Positions 60,926 to 64,000 of a DNA stretch of 64,000 nucleotides are shown piece after piece. The notes below the pieces were generated by a model, which worked only from the letters and a program-made list of their open reading frames with translations, was not told the DNA's origin and made no database searches. The stretch is from contig JAHLKC010000031.1 in the NCBI GenBank assembly GCA_025449115.1, forward strand, positions 1 through 64,000. The letters are read 5' to 3'. How positions within the stretch are numbered: the stretch's first letter is position 1; each line of letters opens with the position of its first letter. Made by a program: the position numbers and the translations under genes. Source of the DNA: Chytridium lagenaria (taxonomy: Eukaryota; Chytridiomycota; Chytridiomycetes; Chytridiales; Chytridiaceae).

Positions 60926-61352
60926 GATATTTAATATAGGTGGTTTTTCTTGTTGAGGATTATAGGAGAGGTGTTTCTAGGTAGTATAAATAGTTATACG
61001 ACAAAACTGAGACTAAATTGATGAAATTAAGCTAAGTAATTGTTCTAAGGACGATATTTGACAAAGGATAACAATTGCACTTATGTATAACGAGAAATTT
61101 AAGACTGGCAAGCGCCGAAAAGAAACAAAACAGAGCGACAAAACAGAACGACAAAAAGCATGTTCCGCCTCTAAGTTTCACATTACACAACGAATAGACT
61201 GAGGCAAGAATCGTAGGCATATGAATGAAGAGAACCAAACGGTTTGTAAAAGAATAGGATTTGGGTGAATGGAAAAGAATAGGATTTGGGCGAACGGACA
61301 ACAAGACGTTTCGGGCATAAGGACATTTCGATATTCACCAAGTTTAAGCCGG
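60926..61352. other. intergenic, no gene seen
   Basis: AT-rich 3' DNA between two convergent genes. A near-direct repeat of about 14 bases (gaaaagaataggatttgg) occurs around 61250-61289. Confidence 0.5.
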
Positions 61353-62279
61353 TCACTTCTTCTTCCCAGTTGCCGGTTTACTCTGAGTCTTAGGTTTCGG
61401 TGCAGCCTGACTCTTTGCCGGTGGCTTTGCTTTTGGAGCAGAAGACTTTGGAGCCGTCGGCTTCGCAGATGTTTTGGCAGGTTTCTGTCCAGATGACTTC
61501 TTAACCCTGAGGCTTCGCTGGAGGTTGCTTGACGGTAGATTTTGTGTTTGCAGAGACGTCTTTCTTAGTAGGAGCCTTTTTGGAAGGAGATTTCTTGGTG
61601 TTGTCTTTGAGGGAGGAGCTTTCTTTGAAGTGACGGCCTTCTTTCGGTGACTGCTTCTTGGACTGGCCTCCTTTTTGGAAATGACAGCTTTCTTTGAAGT
61701 TGCTGCTTTCTTGGGGTTGACGGTCCCTTGGAAGTGGTACCTTTACCAACCTTACCCGAGGTTGCCTTCTTTGCCGGGGCCTTCTTTGCCGGCACTTTTT
61801 TAGACGCAGGAATCTTTGTGTTCTTTGGCGTCTTCCCAGCGGCGGATTTCTTATCGCTAGGCGTTTTTTTAGGAGATGCTTTCTTTGACTTTTCGCTGAA
61901 ATTGAGAGCTTTTTTACCACCAGCGATACGGGCGGCGTTGGTCTGTGCGAGAGATTCCTTGGTCTTCTTGGCAGCGGCAAGGGTGGCCTTTGAGAGTTGT
62001 CGAAAAAAAGAAGCGTGTGGGAATAGTTTCTTGTTAGAAAAGAATGGGAAGGAAGATGAAAAGAGGAGTTTCGCGTTACCTTAACATTCAAAGTCCCATC
62101 CGGGTTCATCACCTTCACGTCATTCAGCTGTGTTCATCGCATTAACTCTCTTTTTACAGGCTGATCCCCCTGCAGCCCTCCGGTAAAGTCCACTTCCCAA
62201 ATCTCTCCTCCTCAAAATCTCACAATGTTCCGCAGCCACAGCTCCCTTCACAAGAACCTCATCATCACGAGCAGAGTTA
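61353..62279 (-). CDS. lysine/alanine/proline-rich protein, histone H1-like composition
   Basis: The clear part starts near 62120 (DVKVMNPDGTLNVK). After an intron (donor GTAACG at 62080) it continues KESLAQTNAARIAGGKKALN, SPKKTPSDKKSAAGKTPKN, VPAKKAPAKKATSGKVGKG and finally KPKTQSKPATGKKK with TGA at 61353-61355. Lys, Ala, Pro, Ser and Thr dominate, as in the tails of linker histones, but I see no globular H1 domain. The frame changes several times around 61500-61760. Coding-like sequence continues upstream to 62279 (DDEVLVKGAVAAEHC), so it may be the C-terminal part of the secreted protein at 62280-62952, in which case both form one gene. Confidence 0.5.
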
Positions 62280-62952
62280 AAATGGGCACGTTGAGTTCGT
62301 TCTCAGCCAGTTCAGCCTCGGTCTTTCACCATCTTTCAGTTGGTAGGGGTATTTAAAGAGATGGGCAGGGTGACGCCGGGTTGAATTTGTCGGCTTCTTT
62401 AAGATCACCGAGATGGGTTTGACGACCGTGTTCGGTGGAAAGATCGAGGGCAGTGTTTCCAGAGTCACTGACTTTGACCTTGAGAGAGCATTAGTGATAC
62501 TAATTCAGGTTGAACGACGACAACGACGATGAAAATAACAAGGAAGCTTTCTTAATGAAGCCAAAAAGAGGTTTTACCATCACAACACCTCTTGCAGGAT
62601 CCGCATACTCCAACGCTTTTTCAATATCAGTCGAAGTTGAGATATGATCACTAGGCTTATGATTATTAGCAACATGCTGCACAGGGTTCGCCGGAGTGCT
62701 TCCCGCCGCATCCGGATGAGTAGGTTTAAGTCCTTGACCTGCTTTCAGCGACGTCAAATCATTCCCAGTGACACCTCTAAACACCACTGTCTTCCCATCC
62801 GCTTTAGCTTTTGCGATCTCATCAAGGGCTTTTAGTCGGATGCGGTCGGCCTCGGCACCCTCGATCTTGGGAAGGGGGTTTGGGCGGACTTCGGAGATGA
62901 GGACCAGAAGAAGGAGCAGGAGGACGGCGACATTCAGACGAAGGGCCGTCAT
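62280..62952 (-). CDS. secreted protein with ADP-ribosyltransferase-like signature
   Basis: ATG 62952 (MTALRLNVAVLLLLLLVLIS) encodes a strong signal peptide. The mature part has KTVVFRGVTGNDLTSLKAGQ, then a His/Asn/Pro-rich stretch and DHISTSTDIEKALEYA. A strand start with Arg (FRG) followed about 50 residues later by an STS motif and helix is the layout of the R-S-E class of ADP-ribosyltransferases. I cannot place the catalytic Glu with confidence. An exon after an intron near 62570-62500 gives VKVSDSGNTALDLSTEHG. The family includes secreted host-directed enzymes and ordinary cellular ones. The role here is unknown, and the fold assignment rests on short motifs only. It may continue into the Lys-rich region downstream. 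Confidence 0.5.
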
Positions 62953-63419
62953 GTTGTTAGTGAAAAGAAAGTTTAAGGGAAGTTGAGATGATGTACACCG
63001 CACAGCTCAGCGCGCGTGTCTGTCCAGTTACGCAGGGAAGACACATTAACAATTTCTGCAGTTTTTTGGTGGTCAATAGTAGCACAACTTAGCCATTTCC
63101 ACAAGAACTTTATCAAAAAGAGATGAACACTTCAGGGCAGTTGATGAAGAACTGGAAGACGTCCAAATCAACGCATTTTTGATTTTACCAAGGCAGACTC
63201 AGCTGCAACGTGATTCTGCGATTGCTTATGAGAGACGGAGGCAGTGCCGCAAGGACCACGCTGCACACTGCCATGCGATGCCCTCCCTCAACGTGGCCAG
63301 GAGGATTGTCACTAAATCTGACAAGTTCGACTGAAGTAAGCTCTCATGTCCAACTCTGTGACCTCAAGAGACCTCCAACCAAACGCTCTTCTCAACTCCA
63401 CACCCTCGCATCTTCAAAG
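62953..63419. other. divergent upstream region, no gene seen
   Basis: Lies between the leftward secreted protein and the rightward gene at 63420. Some of it is open rightward from 63210 but without conserved features. Confidence 0.4.
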
Positions 63420-63814
63420 ATGTCTCTCGCATCCGTCAATGTCAAACCATCCCCATCGATCCACGAATCTACTTCTCCAACTCTACTTCAACACTTTGAT
63501 CAGCTTCCAGCGCTTCCTGTTAAGCCCCAAACGTGGTCCCACATCACTCGAGTCACTCGCAGCGCCAACGCAGACTGTCGGACGAAGTTCGACGGGACGG
63601 TGAGGTTCTCGGGAGTTGGAGAGGATCTTGTGAGGGAATTTGGCGAAGATCTCGAGTACGGAGATGTAGTTGTAGGGTGGAGAATAAAGAAAAGTTGATG
63701 AATATTGAGGGAGGTCAAAAGGTAAAGGAAAAGGTGAAGAAGAAACTTCTAGTAGCGAGGAAGGTACCTGTGGATTGTTCGGAAAAGATTAGCTGTCTTT
63801 TTATATACAATTAA
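63420..63814 (+). CDS. unrecognised protein, partial at window end
   Basis: ATG 63420 (MSLASVNVKPSPSIHESTSP) opens a frame with FDQLPALPVKPQTWSHITRV and EDLVREFGEDLEYGDVVV. A frame slip near 63690 leads to a Lys-rich run (GGQKVKEKVKKKLLVARKV) ending at 63814. The family is not recognised. Downstream DNA to 64000 may contain further exons; the gene could continue past the window. Confidence 0.35.
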
Positions 63815-64000
63815 TCTGATAAATGATAACTATAGACCCGCAGTATACCGAGCCTCACAAGCGGCCTATACCGATATCTCTAGTCATCCCGGGTGTTGAC
63901 GTTAGTTATTTACTGTGCTACAAATTAATAACCAAAAGTTATATAGCGTGGTCCGCGTCGAGATGCATCCTGATAGATCCAAGGACGAGGATCATCTCCT

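Overview
The window looks like nuclear DNA of a zoosporic (flagellated) fungus, most likely a chytrid. Genes on both strands are split by many short GT-AG introns (about 50-120 nt). Fungal families (a Zn(II)2Cys6 transcription factor, a DEP/RGS Sst2/FlbA-type regulator) sit beside genes expected in organisms with a flagellum (a KIF19-like kinesin-8, a cyclic-nucleotide-binding protein, dynactin p150 sequence). The species call is inference; no marker gene for species is present. Layout: 1-11 kb is a duplication-rich patch. It holds a broken copy of an F-box/ankyrin gene, a secreted ENDOD1-like nuclease, a C2H2 zinc-finger gene, a truncated dynactin p150 locus that ends in the terminal exon of a neighbouring thioredoxin gene, and the intact F-box/ankyrin copy. 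11-17 kb: a thioredoxin-domain gene, a 7-dehydrocholesterol-reductase-type sterol reductase and a membrane-tailed thioredoxin-like protein. 17-28 kb: the RGS regulator, an unknown gene, a long cyclic-nucleotide-binding gene and a CZIB/UPF0587 gene. 28-40 kb: an unknown basic protein, a prolyl-4-hydroxylase-like oxygenase, TTC27, a UVSSA-like gene and kinesin-8. 40-49 kb: an LRR-transmembrane-SAM receptor-like gene, an NPC2-like lipid-binding protein, then glycerol-3-phosphate dehydrogenase and glycerol kinase in tandem. 49-53 kb: mitochondrial HSP60 and HSP10 arranged head to head. 53-64 kb: a very long repeat-rich protein ending in a CBM21 domain, a tiny secreted peptide, a Zn2Cys6 factor, a lysine-rich protein, a secreted protein with an ADP-ribosyltransferase-like signature and a partial unknown gene. 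How they work together: the GPD/GK pair forms the two entry steps of glycerol metabolism. HSP60/HSP10 form one chaperonin machine from a shared upstream region. RGS, cyclic-nucleotide and LRR-SAM genes point to signalling. Kinesin-8 fits flagellum-length control. Main caution: conserved housekeeping genes (HSP60, HSP10, sterol reductase, oxygenase) each contain single-base length errors, mostly in homopolymers, that break the reading frame. Many apparent frameshifts are therefore probably sequence errors, so gene models here are stitched across frames and boundaries are approximate. No tRNA, rRNA, CRISPR array or transposon was recognised.
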